NCBI RefSeq assembly: GCF_011764545.1
Contig: NZ_AP022870.1
Location: forward strand, 124,001 to 188,000
DNA from: Phytohabitans flavus
Lineage (GTDB): Bacteria; Actinomycetota; Actinomycetes; Mycobacteriales; Micromonosporaceae
Length of the DNA stretch: 64,000 nt
Reading direction: 5' to 3'
The translations under genes were made by a program, and so were the position numbers. Below, piece by piece: positions 41,793 through 51,574 of the stretch. The notes beneath the pieces were generated by a model. The model did no database searches. It saw only the letters and a program-made list of their open reading frames with translations, and was not told where the DNA came from. How positions within the stretch are numbered: position 1 is the first letter of the stretch; each line of letters starts with the position of its first letter.

Positions 41793-42541
41793 TCACGGCG
41801 ACCGGCAACTTCGTCGCGTTCAGCCTCGACACGCTGCGCGGGCTGCCCCGGCGGCCGTTCCAGGTGCGCGAGTTCGTGCAGCAGGCGTGGTTCATCAGCT
41901 CCGTGTCGATCCTGCCGGCCGCGCTTGTCTCGATCCCGTTCGGCGCGGTGATCGCGTTGCAGCTCGGTTCGCTGGTACGCCAGCTCGGCGCGCAGTCGTT
42001 CACCGGCGCGGCGTCGGTGCTGGCTGTGGTGCGCGAGGCCGGCCCGATCGTGACCGCGCTCATCATCGCCGGCGCCGGTGGCTCCGCGATCTGCGCCGAC
42101 CTGGGCGCGCGGAAGATCCGCGAGGAGCTGGACGCGATGCGGGTGCTCGGCATCGACCCGATCCATCGCCTCGTCGTGCCCCGCGTGCTCGCCACGATGC
42201 TCGTCGCGGTGCTGCTCAACGGCCTCGTCAACGTGGTCGGCGTGGGCGGCGGCTACTTCTTCAACGTCGTGCTCCAGGGCGGCACCCCGGGCGCGTACCT
42301 GGCCAGCTTCCAGGCCCTCGGGCAGCTCCCTGACCTCGTCGTGGGGGAGATCAAGGCGCTGGTCTTCGGCGCGGTGGCGGCGCTCGTCGCCTCGTACAAG
42401 GGGATGACCGCGCGGGGCGGCCCCAAGGGCGTGGGCGACGCCGTCAACCAGAGCGTGGTGATCACGTTCATGCTGCTATTCGCGCTGAACTTCGTGATCA
42501 CCGCGATCTACTTCCAGGTCGTCCCGCAGAAGGGGACCTGA
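41789..42541 (+). CDS. Mce permease YrbE-A
   Basis: 250-residue MlaE/YrbE permease, about five helices. FVQQAWFISSVSILPAALVS, REAGPIVTALIIAGAGGSAI and ELDAMRVLGIDPIHRLVVPR are MlaE hallmark segments; the ELDAMRVLG coupling helix contacts the ATPase. Start overlaps the ATPase stop; the next gene begins 1 base after its stop. Confidence 0.93.
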   Translation: MITATGNFVAFSLDTLRGLPRRPFQVREFVQQAWFISSVSILPAALVSIPFGAVIALQLGSLVRQLGAQSFTGAASVLAVVREAGPIVTALIIAGAGGSAICADLGARKIREELDAMRVLGIDPIHRLVVPRVLATMLVAVLLNGLVNVVGVGGGYFFNVVLQGGTPGAYLASFQALGQLPDLVVGEIKALVFGAVAALVASYKGMTARGGPKGVGDAVNQSVVITFMLLFALNFVITAIYFQVVPQKGT

Positions 42542-42542
42542 C

Positions 42543-43330
42543 GTGCTGAACACACTCGGTACGCAGCTCGACTTCTACCTGCGTGCGTTCGCGTGGACGC
42601 CGCGCACGCTCCGGCGGTACAAGGGCGAGATCGTGCGCCTGCTGGCCGAGGTGAGCTTCGGCAAGGGCGCGATCGCCGTCGCGGGCGGCACCGTCGGCGT
42701 CATCTGCTTCCTGACCTTCTTCACCGGTACCGAGGTGGGGCTCCAGGGGTACCAGGCGCTCAACCAGATCGGCAGTAGCGCGTTCACCGGCTTCGTCTCG
42801 GCGTACTTCAACACCCGGGAGATCGCCCCGCTCGTGGCCGCGCTCGCGCTCTCCGCGACCGTCGGGTGTGGATTCACCGCGCAGCTCGGCGCGATGCGGA
42901 TCGCCGAGGAGGTGGACGCGCTGGAGGTGATGGCGGTGCCGTCGCTGCCGTTCCTCGTCACCACCCGGATGATCGCCGCGTTCGTCGCCGTCGTCCCGCT
43001 GTACGTGATCGGCCTGCTCTCCAGCTACTTCGCCACGCGCACCATCGCGGTCTTCTACTTCGGACAGTCGGCGGGCACGTACGACTACTACTTCGACCTT
43101 TTCCTGCCCCGGTCGACGTGCTCTGGTCGTTCGTCAAGGTGCTCGTCTTCGCGGTCATCGTCGTGCTCGTGCACTGCTACTACGGGTACACCGCCACGGG
43201 CGGGCCGGCCGGCGTGGGCGTGGCGGTGGGGCGGGCGGTGCGCCTGTCCATCGTGGCTGTGAACATCGTGGACTTCTTCCTGTCGCTGGCCATCTGGGGC
43301 GCGACGACGACGGTGCGGATCGCGGGGTGA
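42543..43330 (+). CDS. Mce permease YrbE-B (one frameshift as sequenced)
   Basis: Second MlaE-type permease, 262 residues when restored, GTG start at 42543. The first 190 residues are in one frame (EVGLQGYQALNQIGSSAFTG, MRIAEEVDALEVMAVPSLPF). The C run at 43107-43110 then shifts the frame into Arg/Ser-rich nonsense. One more C gives FLPPVDVLWSFVKVLVFAVI and carries the frame to the TGA at 43328-43330 with the expected last two helices (VVLVHCYYGYTATGGPAGVG). Pairs with YrbE-A. Likely intact in the organism. Confidence 0.85.
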
Positions 43331-43337
43331 CCTCCAC

Positions 43338-44642
43338 ATGAGACACCGCATCCTGGGTATCGCGTTCGTGCTGCTCCTCGTCGCCGCGCTCACCGCGTCC
43401 GTGCTCCAGTACCGCAAGGCGTTCACCCCGGCCACCTGGGTCACACTGGACGCCGAGCGGGCCGGCATGCAGCTCAGTCCGGGCGCCGACGTCAAGCTGC
43501 GCGGCGTTGTCGTCGGCGACGTCCGCTCCGTCGACAGCGAGGGCGGGGGAGCCCGGCTGCGCCTGGCGCTCGACCCGGCGCTGGCCCGCCAGGTGCCGGC
43601 CGACGTGACCGCGCGGCTGCTGCCCAAGACGCTCTTCGGCGAGCGGTACGTGGCGCTCGTCGCCCCGCCCGGCGCGAGCGGCCAGCCGATCCGCGACGGC
43701 GCGGTCATCACGCAGGACCGCAGCCGAAACGGCGTCGAGCTGGAGCGGGTGCTCGACGAGGCGCTGCCGCTGCTCCAGTCGATCCGGCCCGATCGGCTCG
43801 CCACGGTGCTCGGCGCGCTCGCCGCCGCGCTCGACGGGCGCGGCGAGCAGCTGGGCCGAAACCTGGTCCTGACCGGCGGCTACCTGGGCCAGCTCAACAA
43901 AGAGATGCCCGTCATCGCCGAGGACGTCCGCAAGCTGTCCACAGTGGTCGACGCGTACGACGCGGCGCTGCCCGACCTGCTCTCGATCCTGCGCGACGTC
44001 ACGGTCACCGCCGGCACGGTCGTCGACCAGCGGGCCGAGCTATCCGCGTTTCTGGCCAGCGCCACCGGGAGCGCCGACACCACGCGGCTCTTCCTCGACC
44101 GCCACGACGACCAGCTGATCCGGCTCGGCGACGTGAGCCGGCCGGTGCTGGAGCTGCTGGCCGCCTACGCGCCGGAGTACCCGTGCCTGATGCGCGGCCT
44201 CGTGGCGCTCCAGCCGCGTGTCGAGGAAAGCTTCTCCGGGGGGAAGTTCCACATCACGCTGGAGATCACGAAGGACGGCGGCAAGTACGAGCGCGGCCGG
44301 GACGAGCCCGCCTACGGGCCCGGCAACGGTCCACAGTGTCACGGGCTGCCCAACCCCAAGGTGCCGTCGCCCGGCCAGCCGATCAACGACGGCTACGACT
44401 ACGGCGCCGACCGCACCACGCCGAAGCTGCCGATCGGCCTGCCCTCCACGACACCGGCGACGGCCGGCACGCGACCTCCGGACCAGCCCACCGACATGGG
44501 CTCGGCCGGTACCGCCGAGGAACGTGAGCTGGTCAAACCCATCATCAGCGCGGTCACCGGCCTCCTGCCCGTGGAGGTGCCCGACATCGCCGTACTGCTG
44601 TGGGGGCCGCTGTTGCGCGGAGCGGTGGTGAACGCGCCATGA
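43338..44642 (+). CDS. Mce-family protein MceA
   Basis: 434 residues. N-terminal anchor ILGIAFVLLLVAALTASVLQ, then one MCE/MlaD domain (ADVKLRGVVVGDVRSVDS; LLPKTLFGERYVALVAPP), then a long helical region and a Pro/Thr-rich tail containing YGADRTTPKLPIGLPS. The PTLFGEKYV-like segment is characteristic of MceA. First of six subunits expected to form the lipid channel across the envelope. Overlaps mceB by ATGA. Confidence 0.92.
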   Translation: MRHRILGIAFVLLLVAALTASVLQYRKAFTPATWVTLDAERAGMQLSPGADVKLRGVVVGDVRSVDSEGGGARLRLALDPALARQVPADVTARLLPKTLFGERYVALVAPPGASGQPIRDGAVITQDRSRNGVELERVLDEALPLLQSIRPDRLATVLGALAAALDGRGEQLGRNLVLTGGYLGQLNKEMPVIAEDVRKLSTVVDAYDAALPDLLSILRDVTVTAGTVVDQRAELSAFLASATGSADTTRLFLDRHDDQLIRLGDVSRPVLELLAAYAPEYPCLMRGLVALQPRVEESFSGGKFHITLEITKDGGKYERGRDEPAYGPGNGPQCHGLPNPKVPSPGQPINDGYDYGADRTTPKLPIGLPSTTPATAGTRPPDQPTDMGSAGTAEERELVKPIISAVTGLLPVEVPDIAVLLWGPLLRGAVVNAP

Positions 44643-45670
44643 GTATCCGCGCTCCACTCCTGAAGCTGATCGCGTTCGCGGCGGTGACCGTGCTGCTCAC
44701 CGCGATGCTGGCGCAGACGTTCGGCTCGTTCACCGGCGGCGGCACCAGCTACCGGGCCCGGTTCACCGACGTGACCGGCCTCCTCGAAGGCGACGACGTG
44801 CGGATCGCCGGTGTCCGGGTGGGCCAGGTGGAGGACATCCGGGTCGCCGACAACACGGTGGCCGAGGTCGAGTTCACAGTGGACGGTGACATCCCGCTCG
44901 GCACCGGCGTCCGGGCGAAGGTCCGCTACCGCAACCTTGTCGGCCAGCGGTACATCGCGCTCAGCGAAGGCCCTGGCGACGGCCGACCGCTGCCCCCGGA
45001 CGGCCTGATCCCGCTCGCCCAGACCACACCCGCGCTCGACCTGACCGTGCTGTTCAACGGGTTCCGGCCGCTCTTCACCGCGCTCACACCGGAAGACGTC
45101 AACAAGCTGGCGTACGAGATCATCCAGGTGCTCCAGGGCGAGGGGCCGACGGTGACGAGCCTGCTGCGGCGTACCGCCTCCCTCACCAACACCCTCGCCG
45201 ACCGCGACGAGGTCATCGGCCGGGTCGTCACCAACCTCAACGGCGTGCTGTCCACACTGGCCGATCGCGACGAGAGCCTGGACACGACGATCAGCCAGCT
45301 ACAGAGCTTCGTGAGCGGGCTCTCCGCGGACCGCGCGGCGATCGGCGAGGCGGTCGCCAACCTCGGCGAGCTGACCGGCGCGACCGCCGACCTGCTGCAC
45401 GACGCCCGCCCGGCCATCCAGTCCGACGTCGCCGCGCTGGAGCAGGTGGCCGGCACGCTCAACGAAAACTCCGCGGTCATCGACCGTACGCTCGGCACGC
45501 TGCCCGGGCGGTACGAGTCCCTTACCCGGGCCGCGTCGTACGGCTCGTGGTTCAACTTCTTCCTCTGCGACTTCGATGGCCGGGTCACACTGCCGGGTGC
45601 GGGCGCGGTCACCCCGGCCGGCGTCAACTCGCCCGCGGCCCGCTGCGACACCTCGGGAGGTGCCCGATGA
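44639..45670 (+). CDS. Mce-family protein MceB
   Basis: 343 residues from ATG 44639, inside the mceA stop. Anchor LIAFAAVTVLLTAMLAQTFG, MCE domain with FTDVTGLLEGDDVRIAGVRV and VRYRNLVGQRYIALSEG, then helices with periodic Asp-Arg-Asp/Glu (LADRDEVIGRVV, LADRDESLDTTI). C-terminal ASYGSWFNFFLCDFDGR is typical of MceB. Overlaps mceC by ATGA. Confidence 0.92.
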   Translation: MSIRAPLLKLIAFAAVTVLLTAMLAQTFGSFTGGGTSYRARFTDVTGLLEGDDVRIAGVRVGQVEDIRVADNTVAEVEFTVDGDIPLGTGVRAKVRYRNLVGQRYIALSEGPGDGRPLPPDGLIPLAQTTPALDLTVLFNGFRPLFTALTPEDVNKLAYEIIQVLQGEGPTVTSLLRRTASLTNTLADRDEVIGRVVTNLNGVLSTLADRDESLDTTISQLQSFVSGLSADRAAIGEAVANLGELTGATADLLHDARPAIQSDVAALEQVAGTLNENSAVIDRTLGTLPGRYESLTRAASYGSWFNFFLCDFDGRVTLPGAGAVTPAGVNSPAARCDTSGGAR

Positions 45671-46641
45671 AGCGGCACCCCCGCGTCACCGGGGCGGTCA
45701 GCCTCGCCGTCCTGGCGCTGCTGGTGCTCGCCGCGTTCCAGCTCGACGGCATCACGTCGATCGGCGACCCGGCCTACCGGGCGGCGTTCCGGGACGCGAG
45801 CGGGCTGGCGCCCGGCAACGAGGTGCGCGTGGCCGGCGTACGCGTGGGCAAGGTGACCGACGTCGGCCTGGCCCGCGGCCCCGCCGGCCCGTACGTGCGG
45901 GTGCGCTTCCGCCTCGACGACGAGAGCGTGCGCCTCGGCGAGCGGACCGGCGCGACGATCCGCATCAAGACCGTGCTGGGCCAGAAGTACCTCGCGCTCG
46001 CCCCAGCCGGGCCGGGCCGGCTGCCCGAGGACGCGGAGATCCCGCTCGACCGCACCGCGGCGCCGTTCGACGTGATCCAGGCGGTCACCGGGCTCGCCGA
46101 GACCGTCGACGAGATCGACTCCGAGCGGCTGGGGGAGGCGTTCACCACGCTGTCCCGCACGTTCGCGGACACGCCGGCGAGCGTCGAGTCCTCGCTCAGG
46201 GGACTGTCCCGGCTCTCGCAGACCGTCGCCAGCCGCGACGCCGAGCTGCGCGAGCTGCTGGGGCGGGCGCGCACCGTCACCGCGGTACTCGCCGAGCGGG
46301 ACGAGGAGTTCCGCAAGCTCGTCGCCGACGGGGACGCGCTGCTGCGCGAGGTCAGCCGCCGCCGGGACGCCATCCACGAGCTGCTGGTGGGTACCAACCA
46401 GCTCGCCAAGGAGCTGTCCGGCCTGGTCGCCGACAACCGCGAGCAGCTCAAGCCGGCGCTCGACCAGCTGCGCGGCGTGGCGGGGATCCTCCAGCGCAAC
46501 CGGGACAACCTGACGAAGACCATCGAAGGGATGGCGCCGTTCGTCGAGGCGTTCGCCAACGTGGTGGGCAACGGCCGCTGGTTCGACTCGTACGTCCGCG
46601 GGCTGCTCCAGCCGTATCAACCGACAGTTGGGGGCGGCTGA
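45667..46641 (+). CDS. Mce-family protein MceC
   Basis: 324 residues. Anchor VTGAVSLAVLALLVLAAFQL, MCE domain FRDASGLAPGNEVRVAGVRV and IRIKTVLGQKYLALAPAG, helical region ESSLRGLSRLSQTVASRDAE and ending VVGNGRWFDSYVRGLLQP as in MceC. Starts within the mceB stop and its TGA shares a base with the mceD ATG. Confidence 0.92.
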   Translation: MKRHPRVTGAVSLAVLALLVLAAFQLDGITSIGDPAYRAAFRDASGLAPGNEVRVAGVRVGKVTDVGLARGPAGPYVRVRFRLDDESVRLGERTGATIRIKTVLGQKYLALAPAGPGRLPEDAEIPLDRTAAPFDVIQAVTGLAETVDEIDSERLGEAFTTLSRTFADTPASVESSLRGLSRLSQTVASRDAELRELLGRARTVTAVLAERDEEFRKLVADGDALLREVSRRRDAIHELLVGTNQLAKELSGLVADNREQLKPALDQLRGVAGILQRNRDNLTKTIEGMAPFVEAFANVVGNGRWFDSYVRGLLQPYQPTVGGG

Positions 46642-47815
46642 TGCGGTGGCGAACAGGCATCGCGCTCGCGGTGTCCACAGTGGCCGTGGTCGCGGCCTGC
46701 GCGGTCGTACGGGGCGAGCCGGAGCGGCGGGTGGTGGCGCACTTCGCCCGCGTGGTCGGCGTGTACCCCGGCTCGGACGTACGCGTGCTCGGTGTCCGCA
46801 TCGGACGCGTGGTCGCCGTGGAGCCGCAGGGGCGCACCGTGCGGGTGGAGATGCGCTACGACCGGGACTGGCTGGTGCCGGCGTCGGCCCAGGCGGTCAT
46901 CGTCCCGCCCAGCGTGGTCAGTGACCGGTACGTCCAGCTCACCCCCGCGTACAACGGTGGCCCGGCCCTCGCCGACGGCGCCGAGCTGCCGGTCGAACGC
47001 ACCGCCGCGCCGATGGAGATCGACGACATCTACCGGGCGCTGGACGACTTCAACCGGGCCCTCGGGCCGCAGGGGGCGAACGCGGACGGCGCCCTCACCG
47101 ACCTGCTCGCCACCGGCCGGGCCAACCTGGAGGGCAACGGCGCCGCGCTGGGCGGGACGCTCGACGGGCTTTCCCGCGCGCTCGACACGCTCTCCGACGG
47201 CCGGCAGGACCTTTTCGGCACGGTCGGCAACCTCCAGGAGTTCACCACCGCGCTGGCCCGCAGCGACCAGCAGGTGCGCTCGTTCAACGTACAGCTCGCA
47301 GGCGTGGCCCAGCAGCTCGCCGGCGAGCGCGACGAGCTGGCCGCCGCCCTGCGCAACCTGGCCACCGCACTCGCCGAGGTGACCACGTTCGTCAAGCAGA
47401 ACCGCGCCGCCCTGGCGTCCAACGTGGACGCTCTCGCCGACGTCACCGGCATCCTGGTGCGGCAGCAGCAGTCGCTGATCGACATCCTCGACGTGGCGCC
47501 GCTCGCACTGTCCAACCTGAACCTCGCGTACAACCCGCGTTCCGGCACATTGGACACTCGGGACAACGTGCTGGGCCCGTACGACTCGGCGAGCTTCGTC
47601 TGCTCGCTGATGGTCGACCTGCTGCCGGCCGCGAAGGTGTCGCGGAAGTGCTTCTTGCTCGCGCAGACCCTCCAGTCGAAAAAGCTGCCCATGACCGACC
47701 AGCTCCGCAAGCTCCTGAAGCTCCCGCCCGTTCCCAAAGCACCGTTGCCTCCCGCGCCGGTGGACGAGCCCCAGCCATCCACAATGGACCGCACGCTCGG
47801 GGGATCCTGCGATGA
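46641..47815 (+). CDS. Mce-family protein MceD (frameshift at the last codons as sequenced)
   Basis: 391 residues when restored. Anchor IALAVSTVAVVAACAVVRGE, MCE domain ARVVGVYPGSDVRVLGVRIG and VIVPPSVVSDRYVQLTPAYN, helical region and VPKAPLPPAPVDEPQPSTMD. As sequenced the frame misses its stop and runs to 48326, a 515-base overlap with mceE and an Arg-rich extension. One more G in the run 47799-47803 gives TLGGILR and a TGA at 47813-47815 that overlaps the mceE ATG, exactly like the other junctions in the operon. So the extension is an artefact. Confidence 0.88.
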
Positions 47816-49209
47816 GAAGGCTGACCCCCGCGGCGCTCGCGCTGGTCCTGCTGGCCGGCGGATGCGGCCTGCCCAGCCTCGCCGACGTGCCGCTGCCCGG
47901 CGGCGCGCCGTCCGGCCCGAGCTACCGCGTCACCGCCGAGTTCGCCGATGTGCTCGACCTTGTCAAGCAGGCCGCCGTGAAGGTCGACGACGTCACCGTC
48001 GGCAGCGTCGAGGACGTCTCGCTCGACGGCTGGACCGCGAAGGTGCGGCTGCGCATCGACCGCGACGTGCGGCTCCCCGCGAACGCCACGGCCGCCGTGC
48101 GACAGACGAGCCTGCTGGGGGAGAAGTTCGTCGCGGTGTCCGCGCCGGTCACCGAGGCGGCGCGCGGCACGCTCGCGGACGGCGCCACGATCCCGCTGGT
48201 ACGTACCAAGCGTGGCGCCGAGGTGGAGGAGGTGCTCGCCGCGCTCGGCCTGCTACTCAACGGCGGCGGCCTGGCCCAGCTCAAGACGATCAACGAGGAG
48301 CTGGGCACCGCGCTCGACGGGCGTGAGGCCGAGGCGAAGGACGCGCTGCGGCAGCTCGACGCGTTCGTCGGCGGGCTGGACGGGCAGAAAGCCGACCTGG
48401 TGCGCGCCATCGAGGCGCTGGACCGGCTCACCGGCCGCCTCAACCAGCAGAAGGCGGTCATCGGCGACGCGCTCGACGCGCTGGGGCCGGGCATCACCGT
48501 GCTCGCCGAGCAGCGCGAGCAGCTCACCGCCGCCCTGAACGCACTTGGCGAGCTGGGCAAGGTCGGCGCGCGGGTGGTCAAGGCGAGCAAGGACGACACC
48601 GTCGCCAGCCTCCGCGCGCTCCAGCCGATCCTCGACCAGCTCGCCGAGGCCGGCGACGCGCTGCCGAAGTCGCTGGACTTCATGCTCTCGTACCCGTTCC
48701 CGCCGAACGTGACCGGCGCGATCGTCGGCGACTTCGTCAACCTTTCGATCACCGCCGACCTGGACGCCGCGACGATCCTGTCCAATTTGGTCGCCGCCGC
48801 GCCGGCGACCGGGACCGCGACCGCGGCTGCCCCGCGCGGCCCGTCCGCACCGCGGACGCCCGCACCCCGCAAGGGCGAAACTCCCCGACCCGGCGCCAAG
48901 CCGTCCCTGCCCGGCCAGTTGCCGCCGCTCTGCCTGCCGCTTTCTGGGATCCTGCCGCCGGAGTGGGTGCCGCCCAAGGAATGCGAGCTGCCCGAGGGCT
49001 GCAAGCTGCTCAAGCCCGGCTCGCAGGTACCGCTCGGCGCCCTCGTCGTCCCGGCGGACGGGCTGCTGCCGCAGGGCACCGTCTTCCCGGTCGGCACCCG
49101 GCTCGCCGCGGGCACGATCCTCACCGTGCAGTGCCTGCTCAACCCCGTCACCGGCGCGGTCGAGGGCATCATCGGCGGCGTCGGCGACCTGCTCGGCGGG
49201 GGAGGGTAG
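47812..49209 (+). CDS. Mce-family lipoprotein MceE (LprN-like)
   Basis: 465 residues. LALVLLAGGCGLPSL is a lipobox with Cys18, as in MceE/LprN proteins. MCE domain AEFADVLDLVKQAAVKVDDV and VRQTSLLGEKFVAVSAPV; helical part; long Pro/Ala/Cys-containing tail (LCLPLSGILPPEWVPPKECE). The tail is longer than in mycobacterial LprN. Two bases separate it from the mceF start. Confidence 0.92.
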   Translation: MRRLTPAALALVLLAGGCGLPSLADVPLPGGAPSGPSYRVTAEFADVLDLVKQAAVKVDDVTVGSVEDVSLDGWTAKVRLRIDRDVRLPANATAAVRQTSLLGEKFVAVSAPVTEAARGTLADGATIPLVRTKRGAEVEEVLAALGLLLNGGGLAQLKTINEELGTALDGREAEAKDALRQLDAFVGGLDGQKADLVRAIEALDRLTGRLNQQKAVIGDALDALGPGITVLAEQREQLTAALNALGELGKVGARVVKASKDDTVASLRALQPILDQLAEAGDALPKSLDFMLSYPFPPNVTGAIVGDFVNLSITADLDAATILSNLVAAAPATGTATAAAPRGPSAPRTPAPRKGETPRPGAKPSLPGQLPPLCLPLSGILPPEWVPPKECELPEGCKLLKPGSQVPLGALVVPADGLLPQGTVFPVGTRLAAGTILTVQCLLNPVTGAVEGIIGGVGDLLGGGG

Positions 49210-49211
49210 CC

Positions 49212-50417
49212 GTGATCGGGACGGGTACGAAGCTGCGGGTGCTCGCGTTCCTCGTCGTGAGCGTGCTCGGCATCGCCTATGTCGCGGTGCGGTACGTCGG
49301 CCTCGGTGACCGCTTGCTCGGCCGGGGATACCTCGTGCACGCCGACTTCGCCGAGGCCGGCGGCATCTTCCCGAACGCCCCGGTCACCTACCGAGGCTCG
49401 CCCGCCGGCCGGGTCGCGGCGGTACGGCTGCACGGCGACGGCGTACGCGTGGACCTGCGGCTCGACGGCGACGTGCGGGTGCCGGACGCGCTCCGGGCCG
49501 TGGTGACGCAGCGCTCGGCGGTCGGTGAGCAGTACCTCGACCTGCGCCCGGAACGGGACACCGGCCCATACCTGACTGATGGCTCAGTCATCCCGCGGGA
49601 CCGCACCGGCACCCCGATCGCCGCCGAGACGCTGCTGGCCAACCTCGACGCGCTGGTCCGCTCGGTCGATCCGGACGACCTGGCCGTGGTCATCGACGAG
49701 CTGGGCACCGCGTTCGAGGAAAACGAGACCGCGCTCCGGACGATCCTCGACGCCAGCGACGCGCTGCTGACCGACGCGGCCGCGAGCCTGCCAGAGACCG
49801 TCGCGCTGATCCGGGACGGCCGCACGGTCCTCACCACGCAGGCGGAGTCGGCCGGCGCGATCAGCGAGTGGGCCGACGGCCTCGCCAAGCTCTCGGCCAC
49901 GCTGCGCGCCTCGGACGCCGACCTGCGAAAGCTGCTCGCCGTCACCCCGCCGGCCGCCGCCGAGCTAGTCACGCTGCTGCGCGACCTCGAACCGACGATC
50001 GGCACGCTGCTCGGCAACCTCGTCTCGGTGAACGGTGTCGCCGCCCGCCGCCTGCCCGGCATCGAGCAGATCCTCGTCGTGTACCCGCTCGTCGTGGCGG
50101 GTGGCTTCACCGTCACGCCCGGAGACGGCACCGCCCACTTAGGACTGGTGGTCAACATCGACGACCCGCCGTCCTGCAAGTACGGCACGTCGACCAAGTG
50201 CGCCGCCGCCGACCGGGCGCGTGGCTCAGGCGTACGCAGTACGGCGAACGCGCCCCGCCCCGGTGGCCCCGAGCCCGCGGCCGGGTATGACCCCGCCACC
50301 GGGCTTGTCACCGCGCCGGACGGCAGCCCGCTCCGGTTCGGTACGACCGGCGGTCAGGGGCAGCTCGCCGGCGATCAGTCCTGGAAGCAGCTGCTCCTTG
50401 CTGGCCTGGCTCCGTAG
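49212..50417 (+). CDS. Mce-family protein MceF
   Basis: 401 residues from GTG 49212. Anchor LRVLAFLVVSVLGIAYVAVR, MCE domain FAEAGGIFPNAPVTYRGSPA and VTQRSAVGEQYLDLRPER (the RSAVGEQYVDL segment marks MceF), helices with ADGLAKLSATLRASDADLRK and a Cys pair in DPPSCKYGTSTKCA. Last of the six Mce subunits; a 25-base gap with GGGAGG precedes the first Mas gene. Confidence 0.92.
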   Translation: MIGTGTKLRVLAFLVVSVLGIAYVAVRYVGLGDRLLGRGYLVHADFAEAGGIFPNAPVTYRGSPAGRVAAVRLHGDGVRVDLRLDGDVRVPDALRAVVTQRSAVGEQYLDLRPERDTGPYLTDGSVIPRDRTGTPIAAETLLANLDALVRSVDPDDLAVVIDELGTAFEENETALRTILDASDALLTDAAASLPETVALIRDGRTVLTTQAESAGAISEWADGLAKLSATLRASDADLRKLLAVTPPAAAELVTLLRDLEPTIGTLLGNLVSVNGVAARRLPGIEQILVVYPLVVAGGFTVTPGDGTAHLGLVVNIDDPPSCKYGTSTKCAAADRARGSGVRSTANAPRPGGPEPAAGYDPATGLVTAPDGSPLRFGTTGGQGQLAGDQSWKQLLLAGLAP

Positions 50418-50442
50418 CCATTTCTCGTCAGGGAGGCATCCC

Positions 50443-51090
50443 ATGCCGACGCGCGAAGAGCGCACGCTGAAGCTGGTGAAGGGTTCCGGCGGCACCGTGA
50501 CCCGCCGCCGGGCGGTCGTGCGCCGGGTACCCCGCGTGGAGGAGGACCCGGTAGAGCTGCTCGGCCGCTTGGACGAGGAGCCGGTCCTCGACAGCCCACC
50601 CCAGCGCCCAAGTCGTCCACAGTGGATCGTGTTTGTCGCCTGTGCGGTCGTGGCACTTGCCCTCGCCGCCGCCGTGCTGGGCGGCTACCGGTGGTACGGC
50701 GACCGCGCGCTCGACAAGGCGCACGAGGCGGCCCTCGCCGCCGCCCGCCAGACGGCCGTCAACTTCGTCTCGGTCAGCGCGTCGAGTGTGGACCGCGACC
50801 TCCAGCGCATCGTGGCCGGTGCGACCGGCGAGTTCAAGGACGAGTTCGTCCGCGGCCAGGCGCAGGTGCGGGCCGCGATCGTCGAGAACAAGGTGGAGTC
50901 GACCGGCACCGTGCTCCGCGCCGGCCTTGTCTCCGGCGACCGCCGCTCGGCGGTGGTACTCGTCGCGGTCGACGCCACCGTGAAGAACGCCAAGGCGCCC
51001 GAGGGCCGGCCGTCGCACTACCGGATCCAGGTGGACGTGACCCGCGACGGCGACGCCTGGCGCGTCGCCCGGCTCCAGTTCGTGGGATAG
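50443..51090 (+). CDS. Mce-associated membrane protein (Mas), first copy
   Basis: 215 residues. Basic cytoplasmic N terminus (TVTRRRAVVRRVPRVEEDPV), single helix WIVFVACAVVALALAAAVLG, then an outside alpha+beta domain (ALAAARQTAVNFVSVSASSV, RIQVDVTRDGDAWRVARLQF) of the Mas/VirB8-like type. These proteins stabilise Mce complexes in mycobacteria. Shine-Dalgarno GGGAGG before ATG 50443. Confidence 0.82.
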   Translation: MPTREERTLKLVKGSGGTVTRRRAVVRRVPRVEEDPVELLGRLDEEPVLDSPPQRPSRPQWIVFVACAVVALALAAAVLGGYRWYGDRALDKAHEAALAAARQTAVNFVSVSASSVDRDLQRIVAGATGEFKDEFVRGQAQVRAAIVENKVESTGTVLRAGLVSGDRRSAVVLVAVDATVKNAKAPEGRPSHYRIQVDVTRDGDAWRVARLQFVG

Positions 51091-51100
51091 GAGGATCCAC

Positions 51101-51574
51101 ATGAGACTCAAGCTGCTTCCCGCGCTCGCCGTGGCGGCGGCGCTGGCCGCGGGCGTGGGCGGCGCCGCCTGGTGGAGCCACCACCGGGCCGACCAGCGCG
51201 AGAGCGCCGTGCGGCAGTCGCTCGCCGCCGCGACCCCGGCCGCCAAGGCCATCTTCTCGTACGACTACCGCACGTTCGACACGAGCGTCGCGAACGGCCG
51301 GCTCTTCGTCACCGGCGGCTTCGCGGACGAGTACGCGCAGACCACCTCGGCGCTGAAGGAGACCGCGGTCAAGGAGCAAGCCGTCGTGGTGGCCGAGGTC
51401 TCCGCGACCGGCGTGGTCACAGCCGCCGGCGACGAGGTCGAGCTGCTGCTCTACCTCAACCAGTACCGCCGCAACGTAAACACGGCGGGCGAGAAGGTGG
51501 ACCAGAACCGGGTCGTACTCACGATGGTCCCGGTCGATGGGGAGTGGAAGGTCGCCAAGGCCGCCGCGATCTAA
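51101..51574 (+). CDS. Mce-associated membrane protein (Mas), second copy
   Basis: 157 residues. Helix ALAVAAALAAGVGGAAWWSH and an outside domain AAKAIFSYDYRTFDTSVANG ... NQNRVVLTMVPVDGEWKV-type ending (here DQNRVVLTMVPVDGEWKVAK), same fold class as the preceding gene. GGAGG before ATG 51101. It ends the mce operon and overlaps the stop of the convergent caspase gene by 4 bases. Confidence 0.82.
   Translation: MRLKLLPALAVAAALAAGVGGAAWWSHHRADQRESAVRQSLAAATPAAKAIFSYDYRTFDTSVANGRLFVTGGFADEYAQTTSALKETAVKEQAVVVAEVSATGVVTAAGDEVELLLYLNQYRRNVNTAGEKVDQNRVVLTMVPVDGEWKVAKAAAI

Noticed and set aside
45576..48326. A 916-codon frame spanning mceC to mceE
   Set aside because: Only 46641-47815 is real MceD; upstream is a shadow of mceC and downstream follows a one-base loss.
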